Of a DNA stretch of 64,000 bases, positions 52,685 to 61,194 are shown one piece after another (position 1 is the stretch's first letter; each line of letters begins with the position of its first letter). The notes under the pieces were generated by a model. The model did no database searches and was not told the origin of the DNA. It was given only the letters and a program-made list of their open reading frames with translations. A program made the translations under genes and the position numbers. Origin of the DNA: Candidatus Bathyarchaeia archaeon (GTDB lineage: Archaea; Thermoproteota; Bathyarchaeia; Bathyarchaeales; Bathycorpusculaceae); NCBI GenBank assembly GCA_041447175.1, contig CP166960.1, positions 124,001-188,000 on the forward strand. The letters run 5' to 3'.

Positions 52685-53524
52685 ATGGGAGCATCAACTA
52701 TAAACCTAAAAAAGGAGTTCCCAAGCATCCTCGACAGCGCATACGCACAATACAAACGTAATCTTTCGCGCTACAAAGAAGCCAAAGAAATCATGACCCG
52801 CCAAATCATCACCACCACACCTGAAGCCTCTATGGAGGAAGCCGCCAAAACCATGGGTCAACAACACATCGGAAGCCTAATTGTAACCAAATACGGCGCC
52901 CCAGTAGGCATAATCACCGAAAGAGACCTACTAACCAAGGTTTTAGCCAGCGGAAAAGACCCCGCCAAAGAAAACGTCGAAGACGTAATGAGTTACCCGC
53001 TTGTCAAAATCAGCGCCGCCGCCCAAATCAAAGCAGCCGCCCAAATGATGATACACCGAAAGGGCAGACTTACCGTTTTTGATGCAGGCGAACTAGTCGG
53101 AGTGATCACGGCGTCAGATTTAATTCGGAGCTTGCCCGAGGTTCCTGAAACCGCCGTGAACGTGGACGACTTCATGACGCGGCAGGTTGTCACGGCAGAC
53201 GAGAAAACCCCTGTTATGGATGTTGCAAAGATTATGGGAAAAGAAAGAGTGGGCAGCGTCATAATCTCTCGCGATGGAGAACCGTTTGGCATCTTTACGG
53301 AACGAGACCTGTTGACTGAGTTTTTGGCAAAAGATAAGACATTACATTTGGAGGTTGGACATGCAGCCTCGACGCCGATAGTCACTATTCCGCAGGGTAC
53401 CAGTGTTCACATTGCGGCTGCTGCTATGGCAATGAAACACATCAAACGGCTACCGGTCTCGACACTGGACAAAATCGTGGGCATAATTACAGCTCGTGAC
53501 TTGGTTGAGGCATACGCAAAGTAA
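52685..53524 (+). CDS. Four-CBS-domain protein
   Basis: A 279-residue soluble protein made of two CBS pairs: the four units begin near residues 36 (EIMTRQIITTTPEASMEEAAKTM), 98, 160 (DFMTRQVVTADEKTPVMDVAKIM) and 223, each ending with a GIITERDLL, GVITASDLI, GIFTERDLL or GIITARDLV motif. Such proteins bind AMP, ATP, SAM or similar ligands and act as energy sensors or as regulators of other proteins. No partner domain is fused. The TATA region is AT-rich (52640-52670). Single gene. Confidence 0.9.
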   Translation: MGASTINLKKEFPSILDSAYAQYKRNLSRYKEAKEIMTRQIITTTPEASMEEAAKTMGQQHIGSLIVTKYGAPVGIITERDLLTKVLASGKDPAKENVEDVMSYPLVKISAAAQIKAAAQMMIHRKGRLTVFDAGELVGVITASDLIRSLPEVPETAVNVDDFMTRQVVTADEKTPVMDVAKIMGKERVGSVIISRDGEPFGIFTERDLLTEFLAKDKTLHLEVGHAASTPIVTIPQGTSVHIAAAAMAMKHIKRLPVSTLDKIVGIITARDLVEAYAK

Positions 53525-53649
53525 CCAACGGTACAACAATATTGGCTGCATAAGGGGTCGAAAACATCGAGAGACTGCAAAAGGAAAAGGGATAGGTTAG
53601 GCTATTTTCGGCTTTTAAGAGTGCTGCAAGCCAGAAGGTGAATCCGCAT

Positions 53650-54264
53650 TTAATCCAGCTTTTCGAAGGCTTCCAAAATCAGTTTCTTCAAGTTGTCTAA
53701 CCCAACAGTTTTAGTTTCCAAAACTTCAAGACCCAACTGTAATTCTTCGATTTCAGCCTTACCTTTTTCTGCGTCACCCAAAGTGTCCAAAAGCACAATC
53801 CCTCTAATTCCGCTGAAAAAACCCTTCAACGCATCCTCAGCCATACCTTCCTGTTTGAGTTTCTCTTGGGCATCACGAAAAAACTCAATCATACCGGGGT
53901 CCATGAACATGAATTCGTGGTTTGGGTCTGCCTGCTCAATTTTGCTCTTCCCGCCAAGAAGGCAGTCGATGCAGTTTAAAGCATCAATTTTGACCAAGCC
54001 GTATTCTTGGGCGAGTTTTTTCATCTCGCCGTTTAAGCCAAGGCACAGGTCGCCATATACCAAAATCGGTTTATTAGCATAACGCGGCAAAGTGCGTTCA
54101 ATCATCAGGCGCAGATTTTTCTCTAACAACTCAAAATCTACATGGAACGCTTTTGAAACAAACACAACATCCGCTTCGACCTCATGTTGCGCTCTGAGCT
54201 GCTGGATTTCTTTTTTGAGAACACTGCACGCAAGAATACATTTTTTGTGGCGGGGTTCGGGCAT
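53650..54264 (-). CDS. DUF1638-family protein
   Basis: A 204-residue protein with the DUF1638 hallmarks: an early ILACSVLKKEI, YGDLCLGLNGEMKKLAQEYGLVKIDALNCIDCLLGGK in the middle with conserved cysteines, and an F-M-D-P-G motif. The gene family is often found near corrinoid methyltransferases in methanogens and acetogens, but none is near here. Function unknown; the cysteine/aspartate motifs suggest metal or corrinoid handling. ATG 54264. Confidence 0.82.
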   Translation of the reverse strand: MPEPRHKKCILACSVLKKEIQQLRAQHEVEADVVFVSKAFHVDFELLEKNLRLMIERTLPRYANKPILVYGDLCLGLNGEMKKLAQEYGLVKIDALNCIDCLLGGKSKIEQADPNHEFMFMDPGMIEFFRDAQEKLKQEGMAEDALKGFFSGIRGIVLLDTLGDAEKGKAEIEELQLGLEVLETKTVGLDNLKKLILEAFEKLD

Positions 54265-54364
54265 GAAATCAAGTCACCATTAATTGTGTTTAGGGGCTAA
54301 TTTGTTTTTTGAAAAAGCTAACAAAAAAGATTGGGCACGAAGTGTTTAAAAAAGAAGAAGAGGG

Positions 54365-54655
54365 TTAGGGACGGTATTCTTTGATTGGGGTGGCAGGCAT
54401 TGTGGTGGTTTCAACTACTCCATCAATTGAGCGGATTTTCTCGCCCACAAAATGGACAGCTTCATCGTTGCTGTTAGCTTCAAACCACACGGCAAAGTCC
54501 CATTCTCCAAAAACGTTGTAGGTTGCGTTGAGCCTCACGCCTTCGCTGGGTATCTCGGAGATTTTCATGAGTGAATTGTAGAAGGCTTCAGTTTTGGTGG
54601 GATTGAGCTTGACCAGCACAAGGTAGCGCTGTTTGGGTTCTATGGTTTTCTGCAT
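54365..54655 (-). CDS. Stand-alone Lrp/AsnC ligand-binding domain
   Basis: A 96-residue RAM/AsnC_trans_reg domain without HTH: LVLVKLNPTKTEAFYNSLMKI, YNVFGEWDFAVWFEANSNDEAVHFVGEKI and VVETTTMPA. Such domains form rings that bind amino acids or other ligands, and may act as partners of full-length Lrp proteins. It lies on the same strand as the DUF1638 gene, 100 bases upstream of it. ATG 54655. Confidence 0.85.
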   Translation of the reverse strand: MQKTIEPKQRYLVLVKLNPTKTEAFYNSLMKISEIPSEGVRLNATYNVFGEWDFAVWFEANSNDEAVHFVGEKIRSIDGVVETTTMPATPIKEYRP

Positions 54656-54826
54656 GGTGTTTTCACCGCAAAACGGTAGCTTGCTGGGGGGTTTAAAGTT
54701 GTGTGGCTACTTTATGCGACCACAAGCCAAGTAGTCGGCGGGTTTCCTTGTTGCTCAAAAGCTCTGCTTTTTCTTTTAGTTTAGGGTTTATTTTGTGTTT
54801 TTCTGGGGCAAAAAAGGGTTTGAAGG

Positions 54827-56884
54827 CTAGAAACGCCAAAAACGAATTAATTTTGAAGAAGTTATGCGCCTGCCACGTTTTCTCCAGAACAGACCTGCAA
54901 CCATCAAACTTGCACCTACAGCAACAACGGTAACACCCAGCCAAAACGGCTCAGGTGAACGTGAATTGCCGCTTGAGGACGCAGAGTCTGAGGGTGAAGC
55001 CTGCAGCGTATGTGTCGGCTCAGGAGGGGCGGTTAACTGCGAAGATTGCGGTTGCGCTATGTCAGGTGTTGGCGTGGTTGTAGTTGTCGGGTTCGCGGTT
55101 GAAGCCTGCGATGGCGTAGCGGAGGGTGCCACAGTGAACTGAATCAGCCCTGAGGTGCCCACAAGCCCTAACTCGTCCTCAGCAAACACCATCAAAGTGT
55201 GCTCTCCCGAAGCTAAATCCGCCAGAGAACTGTTGTGAGTAAGAGTCTGGTTTGCTTGCCCGTCTAAACTGTAGCTTGCTGATGCAAGGGGCTTGTTTGC
55301 CGTGAGGTTCACGGAGAGGTCGTCGGGTTCAACGCTGTTTTGAAGCAAATTAACCGTGACAAACAAGGGAACTGTGTCAACCACAAAATTCTCAAAGCAA
55401 ACAGTCTGTGACCGCCCGCTGTTGTAGTCAGCGTCGGCAGCATACAAGGTGATGTTGTGGTTGCCGTCAGGCAAATCGGGGATTGTAGTGTTGCCAGTTA
55501 TGGTTATGTTTAGGCCTGAATCGATTTGGTAGCCCATCCAGATGGCAGGCTTGTTGAGGGAGAAAAACAGTGGAACGCTACTGTTTGTGTAGATTTTGTT
55601 TTCAGGGGACAGAATCGAAATTTGAGGCGGCGTTAGGTCCTCAACTTGCTTTAAAGTTACGCGCCACATGCACGCGTCAAGTCCAGTGAGAAATTGCCCA
55701 TAGCTTTGCTGGGTGCCCGCCATCAAAAACTGGCTGGAGTTCGGCTGGAGAATGCAGTAAGCACGCGTGAATTGCAAATTGTCCTCGGATAAGGCGTCAT
55801 AAGTTTTGCTCCACAGAACATCACCCTCTGAATCGGTTATTATTAGGCACGCGCGGTCCCCACACATCGCGTAGCCGCCCTCATTTGTCTGTACAATGGA
55901 GTACACGCCCAAGATTCCGCCGTAATCTTTTTCCCACAGCATGTTTCCTTCAGCGTCGGTTTTGACAAGCCAAGGTGAAGAAGAATTGAAACCGCTCGTC
56001 ACCAAACATCCAGCTAACGCGTAGCCGCCGTCAACCGTTTGAGTCACCGACTCCACATGAGCTTCTGCTCTTGGTCCAGAGTACGTTTGGTTCCACTGCG
56101 TTTGACCGTTGGTATCAATTTTGATGAGCCCAAATGCGTTTGGGTTGTCTGTGGCTATCACGTATCCGCCGTCGTCTGCGGGGCTGATTGCTTTGGTGCC
56201 TTGCCCAGGGTAGGTGGCGTTCCACTGCATATTGCCCTCGGAGTCAGTTTTTATCACCCAAGTGCTCTGGAAGGATACGTCGGAGTTGGTGTAGCCAGCT
56301 AAAAGGTATCCATCGTCAGATGCCAAAGCAATAGTGGTTAATGCGTCGTCTCCTACTCCGCCAAAGGTCACGTTCCACAGCAAAATGCCGTCTACATCAG
56401 TCTTCACCAGATAGGCGTCTGAGCCTCCTGCGCCAAATGATTTGGTGTAGCCCGCCAACACATATCCGCCGTCGCTGGCTACAACTATATCTTCTGCCAC
56501 ATCATCTTGGGCGCCACCAAAGGTTTTTCGCCACTCCACAGAATCCATGTAGTAGCTGCCCATTCCGGGAAAGACGTTTAGGTGTGATGCAGTTTTTATG
56601 AGCCACACATCCAAGTCGCCTGCGCCCAAAGAAGCTGTGTAGCCTGCAAGCACAGTGCTGTTATCGCTTTTTGATTCTGCAATAGCATGAACCACGTCGT
56701 CTTTGTCCCAGCTTACCCCGAATTCGCTACTCAGGTTCAGCATGCCTTGTGATTGACTCTTGTATTCAGCTTGGGCAGGTAACGACCAACAGAGAGTCAG
56801 AATTAAAGCTACCAGTAAGACACTGGCAAACGCCTTGCCTTTTGGCATTGGAAAATTGTGCAAGATTGGTTTTTGGCTTTTCAC
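54827..56884 (-). CDS. Secreted, membrane-anchored propeller-like protein
   Basis: A 685-residue surface protein. A signal peptide lies within residues 14-40 (ending AQAEY). Then come six or seven repeats of about 50 residues with the pattern W-x-K-T-F/Y-G-G-x-x-D-D... DGGYVLAGYT... D(A/S)YLVKTD, which fold as a beta-propeller. From residue 420 there are two Ig-like domains (PPQISILSPENKIYTNSSVPL and a second), then a Thr/Pro/Ser linker of about 70 residues, one transmembrane helix and an Arg-rich tail. ATG 56884 or 56848 starts it. The promoter shares a 27-base element with the beta-helix protein gene at 31199. Confidence 0.85.
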   Translation of the reverse strand: MKSQKPILHNFPMPKGKAFASVLLVALILTLCWSLPAQAEYKSQSQGMLNLSSEFGVSWDKDDVVHAIAESKSDNSTVLAGYTASLGAGDLDVWLIKTASHLNVFPGMGSYYMDSVEWRKTFGGAQDDVAEDIVVASDGGYVLAGYTKSFGAGGSDAYLVKTDVDGILLWNVTFGGVGDDALTTIALASDDGYLLAGYTNSDVSFQSTWVIKTDSEGNMQWNATYPGQGTKAISPADDGGYVIATDNPNAFGLIKIDTNGQTQWNQTYSGPRAEAHVESVTQTVDGGYALAGCLVTSGFNSSSPWLVKTDAEGNMLWEKDYGGILGVYSIVQTNEGGYAMCGDRACLIITDSEGDVLWSKTYDALSEDNLQFTRAYCILQPNSSQFLMAGTQQSYGQFLTGLDACMWRVTLKQVEDLTPPQISILSPENKIYTNSSVPLFFSLNKPAIWMGYQIDSGLNITITGNTTIPDLPDGNHNITLYAADADYNSGRSQTVCFENFVVDTVPLFVTVNLLQNSVEPDDLSVNLTANKPLASASYSLDGQANQTLTHNSSLADLASGEHTLMVFAEDELGLVGTSGLIQFTVAPSATPSQASTANPTTTTTPTPDIAQPQSSQLTAPPEPTHTLQASPSDSASSSGNSRSPEPFWLGVTVVAVGASLMVAGLFWRKRGRRITSSKLIRFWRF

Positions 56885-56933
56885 GCGCTACACCAGTTAT
56901 AACTGTAGGGGGATGGCTTTTATTTCTCTCTGA

Positions 56934-56960
56934 GGAACAAAGTGTTCCTCTAAAAGAACA
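56934..56960 (-). promoter_or_regulatory. Three-half-site element (TGTTCT) upstream of secreted protein
   Basis: Read on the minus strand: TGTTCT, six bases, GGAACA, three bases, TGTTCC. On the plus strand the core is GAGGAACA-AAG-TGTTCCTC (56932-56950), a perfect eight-base inverted repeat, with AGAACA at 56955-56960. It equals the element at 31132-31158 in 21 of 27 bases and has the same direction to its gene, whose start is 49 bases on. The divergent trehalose gene lies on the other side, about 170 bases away. Confidence 0.65.
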
Positions 56961-57127
56961 ACGGTCGTCCCTGTTGTCTTTTAAGTCGTGTTCGCCGTTA
57001 CTCCGATTCATCGCGGATTTGTCTGTTGGTTACTCCTTATATTGAACCCGACTGTTTTGTTTATTTAGCACAAAATTAATCTTTGATGAAGCGCATTTGT
57101 GACGTGTTTTCCTGTAGTGAATCCACA

Positions 57128-59401
57128 ATGAGCCGCTTATTGATAGTTTCCAACAGATTGCCTGTTAACGTTTCTAAAGAGAAGGGGCAACTCCGCGTAG
57201 AACGCAGTGTAGGCGGGTTAGCTACAGGCGTCGGCTCAGTTTACAAATCCCAAGAAAGCCTCTGGGTTGGCTGGCCTGGCTACAACGTGCAGAAAATGCA
57301 GAAAGACGAGCGCCAACAAATCGTTGAGTTGCTTGCGCAGGAGCGTTGTCACCCTGTTTTCCTTACCTCCCACGAAGTTAAACTGTACTATGGGGGTTTC
57401 TGCAACAACATCGTTTGGCCGCTGTTCCACTACTTCAACCAGTACGCGAAATATGACCCAAACTATTGGAGTAGCTATAAGAAAGTTAACCAGAAATTTT
57501 GTGATGCCATCATGGAGGTAGCCCAACCTGACGATGTGTTCTGGGTTCATGACTATCACCTTATGCTACTGCCTAACCTGATTCGGGAACGTTTGCCTCA
57601 AGCAAAAATCGGTTACTTCTTCCACATTCCCTTCCCCTCCTACGAGCTTTTCAGGATGCTCCCGTGGAGAACCGAAATCTTGGAGGGCATTTTGGGCGCG
57701 GATCTTGTTGGGTTTCACACTTACGACTATGTACGGCACTTTCTTTCGAGTGTACGGCGAATTTTGGGCTGTGAGCACACCTTAAACGAGGTGCAAATTG
57801 GTACAAGACTTGCTCGCGTGGACATTTTTCCAATGGGCATTGACTATGAACACTTTGTCAACGCCGCCTCAAGCGACAAAGTCAAAAAAGAAGCCGAACG
57901 CATCCGGCGAAAAATCGGAGATGGTCAAAAAATAATTCTCTCCTCTGACCGTCTTGACTACACCAAGGGAATTTCGCCACGCCTTGAAGCCTTCGATGCA
58001 TTGCTCAGTAAGAAAGCCGAATACCGTGGCAAAGTCTCGTTTGTTCTGATTGCGGTGCCCTCCCGAATAAACGTTTCACAGTATCAGACTTTAAAGAAAC
58101 AGATTGACGAGTTGGTGGGGCGTATAAACGGTAAATACGGAACCACTGGCTGGATACCTGTGCGTTACTTTAACCGTTTTGTGCCCTTTGAGATGCTGGT
58201 TGCCTTCTATACGCTTGCAGATGTGGCTTTGGTTACGCCGTGGCGTGACGGCATGAATCTGATGGCAAAAGAATACGTGGCAAGTAAAGTCAACGGCTCA
58301 GGTATGTTAATTCTTTCAGAGATGGCTGGTGCGGCTCAGGAGCTTGGGGAAGCCCTCATTGTTAATCCTAATAACCAAGAAGAAATTGTGATGGCAATCG
58401 AAAAAGCACTTTCCACGCCTATAGAGGAACAGAAGCGACTTAACTGCGTGATGCAGAAGCGGTTGATGCGTTATGACATCAAACGTTGGGTTCAGGATTT
58501 TTTTAATCGGCTTGACGACGCGTGGATTGCTCAAGAACGCAACTCCCAGCATTTAATAACTGCCAAAATTCGAAAGGAACTGGTTGATAGTTATAAACGA
58601 GCCAAAAAACGGTTAATCATGCTTGACTACGATGGTACGCTTGTGGCTTTTGCTGATAAACCTGAAAAAGCTGTGCCCACCCCAGAAGTTACCGACGTTT
58701 TGAAAGCCCTCTCAGCGTCTTCTTCAAACGAGGTTGTAATCATCAGTGGACGTGACCGCAACACCCTCACAAGCTGGTTTAGTTCACTTGACCTCGCGTT
58801 AATTGCGGAACATGGGGCTTGGATGCGGGAACGTTCAGGAGAAATCCGTGCGCCTCAGTTGCTATCCAACGATTGGAAAAAAGAGATTTTGCCCCTTCTG
58901 GAGCTTTGGGCCGACCGAACGCCAGGCTCCTTTATCGAAGAGAAACCCTACTCCTTAGTTTGGCATTATCGTAACACTGAGCCGCTTTTGGGATCTTTGC
59001 GTGCAAACGAAATCAAAGACGACTTAGTGTATTTGACCTCCAACCTTGGTCTGGCGGTGGTGGAGGGCAACAAAGTGGTTGAAATCAAAAACGCGTCCGT
59101 AAACAAGGGTGTAGCGGCGCAGAACTGGCTCTCCAAACTGGCGGTGGTGGAGGGCAACAAAGTGGTTGAAATCAAAAACGCGTCCGTGAATAAGGGCAGG
59201 GCAGCCGAAAATTGGCTTTCGAAAGGTGGCTGGGATTTCGTTTTGGCTATAGGCGACGACAGAACGGACGAGGACCTTTTTGAGGCGTTGCCGTCTTCAG
59301 CTTACACCATCAAAGTGGGTCTTGTTGCGAGCAAGGCGCGGTATAACTTGGTTTCCCAGCGGGATGTGCTGCCTTTACTGCGTGAATTAACCAGCCCGTG
59401 A
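57128..59401 (+). CDS. Trehalose-6-phosphate synthase/phosphatase fusion
   Basis: A 757-residue bifunctional enzyme. Residues 1-480 are the glycosyltransferase GT20 synthase: LLIVSNRLPVNV, SVGGLATGVGSVY, VWVHDYHLMLLP and DRLDYTKGI(S). From 490 on is the HAD phosphatase, with Asp500 in LDYDGTLVAF, IISGRDRNTL and a late GDDRTDEDLF. Together they make trehalose from UDP- or GDP-glucose and glucose-6-phosphate, giving stress protection. A 29-residue segment of the phosphatase domain is doubled in tandem (642-670 and 671-699). ATG 57128 is the usual start; the frame is open to 57083. Confidence 0.92.
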   Translation: MSRLLIVSNRLPVNVSKEKGQLRVERSVGGLATGVGSVYKSQESLWVGWPGYNVQKMQKDERQQIVELLAQERCHPVFLTSHEVKLYYGGFCNNIVWPLFHYFNQYAKYDPNYWSSYKKVNQKFCDAIMEVAQPDDVFWVHDYHLMLLPNLIRERLPQAKIGYFFHIPFPSYELFRMLPWRTEILEGILGADLVGFHTYDYVRHFLSSVRRILGCEHTLNEVQIGTRLARVDIFPMGIDYEHFVNAASSDKVKKEAERIRRKIGDGQKIILSSDRLDYTKGISPRLEAFDALLSKKAEYRGKVSFVLIAVPSRINVSQYQTLKKQIDELVGRINGKYGTTGWIPVRYFNRFVPFEMLVAFYTLADVALVTPWRDGMNLMAKEYVASKVNGSGMLILSEMAGAAQELGEALIVNPNNQEEIVMAIEKALSTPIEEQKRLNCVMQKRLMRYDIKRWVQDFFNRLDDAWIAQERNSQHLITAKIRKELVDSYKRAKKRLIMLDYDGTLVAFADKPEKAVPTPEVTDVLKALSASSSNEVVIISGRDRNTLTSWFSSLDLALIAEHGAWMRERSGEIRAPQLLSNDWKKEILPLLELWADRTPGSFIEEKPYSLVWHYRNTEPLLGSLRANEIKDDLVYLTSNLGLAVVEGNKVVEIKNASVNKGVAAQNWLSKLAVVEGNKVVEIKNASVNKGRAAENWLSKGGWDFVLAIGDDRTDEDLFEALPSSAYTIKVGLVASKARYNLVSQRDVLPLLRELTSP
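59051..59224 (+). repeat. 87-base tandem duplication in phosphatase domain
   Basis: Copy one is 59051-59137, copy two 59138-59224. The first 50 bases are identical in both copies, then the other 37 bases differ at many third positions while encoding similar residues (NKGxAAxNWLSK). Only one copy is expected in the fold, so this is either a recent partial conversion or an assembly join of two strain variants. Confidence 0.9.
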
Positions 59402-59426
59402 AAATTAAAAAGAAAAGGCAGGGCGA

Positions 59427-60611
59427 CTACATTTTTGCGTCGCAAACATTGGGGCTTTTTCTCAGCGCCTCGATAATTTTCGGCTCCACCCGTTGATGCA
59501 GCACATAAACCGAAACCGCATAGCCACTTTTACCTATCTGTCTTGAATAGTTGGCGCGTATGTTGATGTCGTTTTCAGCCAAAATCTTGTCGATGTTTGC
59601 GAAAACTCCTGGGACGTCTCGGTGGTGGATGAATAACGTGTAGACGGGTTTATCTTCGAATTCTATGCTCTCGCCTGCGTTAACCGCGTTTGCAAAGTCT
59701 CCGCCAAAAAGGTACCCTGTCACAACTTTGGCGATTTCTATAGATGTCTCGCGCTGTGCCTCCACAGTTGATGCGCCTAAATGCGCCGTGAAGACTACGT
59801 TGTCAAGTTCTCTGAGTTTGTTTTGGAATTGTGAGCCTTCACCTTTGGGTTCCTGTTCGTAAACGTCAAGGGCGGCGCCTGCAATTCTTTTTTCTTTGAG
59901 GGCATTGTAGAGGGCTTCTTGGTCTATGTTTGCGCCGCGGCTGGTGTTAATTACGTAGGCGGTTGGCTTCATCAAGCTAAGCTCGTGTTCGCCGACTATG
60001 ACGTTTTTTCCGCCCGTGTGAATGGTGATGTAGTCCGCTTTGGAAAGCACTTCTTCTTTGGGGACGTATTTTATTTTTGACTCTGCATATGGGCAGAGGT
60101 CGTAGCCCAAAACTTCCATTTCAAACCCACGTTTAGCTATGTCAGCTAATCTTTGTCCGATTCTGCCGCAGCCCAAAATGCCTAAGGTCTTGTAGGAAAG
60201 TTCAGTTCCTTTGAGTTTGCTTTTTTCCCAAACTCCACTTTTCAGGGTCATGTGTGCTTGGGGAATGTTTCGAGAAACACTGAGCAGTAAGCCTATTGCG
60301 AGTTCTGCTACTGCGTTGGTGTTTCCGTAGGGTGCAGATTTGACGACGACGCCATTTTCTGAAGCTGCTTCTACGTCTATGTTGTCATAGCCAACGCCTG
60401 CGCGGCCAATGATTTTGAGTTTTCCTTTGGCTCCTGCTTGGATGACTTCGCGTGTAACTTTGGTGGCGCTTCGCACAACTAAGGCATCAAAGTTTTCGAT
60501 GTCTGTGATTAAGGTTTGGGGGTCTCTTTTTTTGGTGTCGACCTCTACTCCGGCTTGTTCGAATAACTGTACGCCTTCTTTTTCTAAGCCGTCATTAAGT
60601 AGTACCTTCAC
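59427..60611 (-). CDS. serA: D-3-phosphoglycerate dehydrogenase SerA
   Basis: A 394-residue dehydrogenase. Substrate domain at both ends of an NAD domain: VRSATKVTREVI, GRAGVGYDNIDVEAA, LGILGCGRIGQRLAD (dinucleotide loop), INTSRGANIDQEAL, and FTAHLGASTVEAQRE with the catalytic His. The C-terminal 75 residues are an ACT domain (IHHRDVPGVFANIDKILAENDINI), the usual serine sensor, without the intervening ASB domain, so it is the short form. It oxidises 3-phosphoglycerate as the first step to serine. It converges on the trehalose gene, 26 bases away. Confidence 0.93.
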   Translation of the reverse strand: MKVLLNDGLEKEGVQLFEQAGVEVDTKKRDPQTLITDIENFDALVVRSATKVTREVIQAGAKGKLKIIGRAGVGYDNIDVEAASENGVVVKSAPYGNTNAVAELAIGLLLSVSRNIPQAHMTLKSGVWEKSKLKGTELSYKTLGILGCGRIGQRLADIAKRGFEMEVLGYDLCPYAESKIKYVPKEEVLSKADYITIHTGGKNVIVGEHELSLMKPTAYVINTSRGANIDQEALYNALKEKRIAGAALDVYEQEPKGEGSQFQNKLRELDNVVFTAHLGASTVEAQRETSIEIAKVVTGYLFGGDFANAVNAGESIEFEDKPVYTLFIHHRDVPGVFANIDKILAENDINIRANYSRQIGKSGYAVSVYVLHQRVEPKIIEALRKSPNVCDAKM

Positions 60612-60703
60612 TTTTGGTGGCTCCTTGAAATGCTATTAACCCACTAGGATTTAAGTAAATAATCAAAGAACCCCCAAACACACCAGCAAAAGAAGCTTTT
60701 CTC

Positions 60704-61000
60704 CTACTGCTTGCTTTGGGGTTTTGTAGATTTTGTTTTGCTGATGCGGGTTTTGGCGATTTCAAAAGTTGAAAGCATGTTGCAGTAGGGACAGTGCAGG
60801 CGGCGTCTGTTGCCGTACCGAAGCGATGTGAGGGTGGCTCCTGGAACCCAGTGGAAGTTGAATTGTTTGCGGCAGTGGGGGCAGGTAAGTCTTGAGGTGT
60901 AATGCGGTCCGTATCGGGGTAATAGTATGAAAAACACTGCGAAGCCTACAATAACTATGGGAACAACCGCAGCAAGCAGCAAGTCAATCATGTAAACCAA
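60704..61000 (-). CDS. Membrane-anchored zinc-ribbon protein
   Basis: A 98-residue protein with one N-terminal transmembrane helix (about 5-28) and a zinc ribbon: CPHC near residues 40-43 and CPYC near 70-73, followed by a lysine-rich tail. It would display a small zinc domain on one face of the cell membrane. No family name known; similar one-helix ribbon proteins are common in archaea. ATG 61000 or 60991. Confidence 0.7.
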   Translation of the reverse strand: MVYMIDLLLAAVVPIVIVGFAVFFILLPRYGPHYTSRLTCPHCRKQFNFHWVPGATLTSLRYGNRRRLHCPYCNMLSTFEIAKTRISKTKSTKPQSKQ

Positions 61001-61194
61001 TCATCCAAGGGAAAAGTTTCCTTATTAACGTTCCCTGCACTCGCGGGGTCTTTTGATGCTTGGTTGCATAGGCGCTGGTTTGTGGATTTGTGTATGTTGC
61101 AAAAGGTTTATAGTGAAACTACCCCCTATTGAACATGCAATCGAGGGGACATCCAAGTGTCCTGTTGCTGCAGCAGGTTCTCTGGGGCTGAGGC

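Noticed and set aside
61145-61163. GGACA-N6-TGTCC upstream of the last PQQ gene as a third copy of the TGTTCT element
   Set aside because: The half-site order and spacers differ from the 27-base element and the third half-site is missing.
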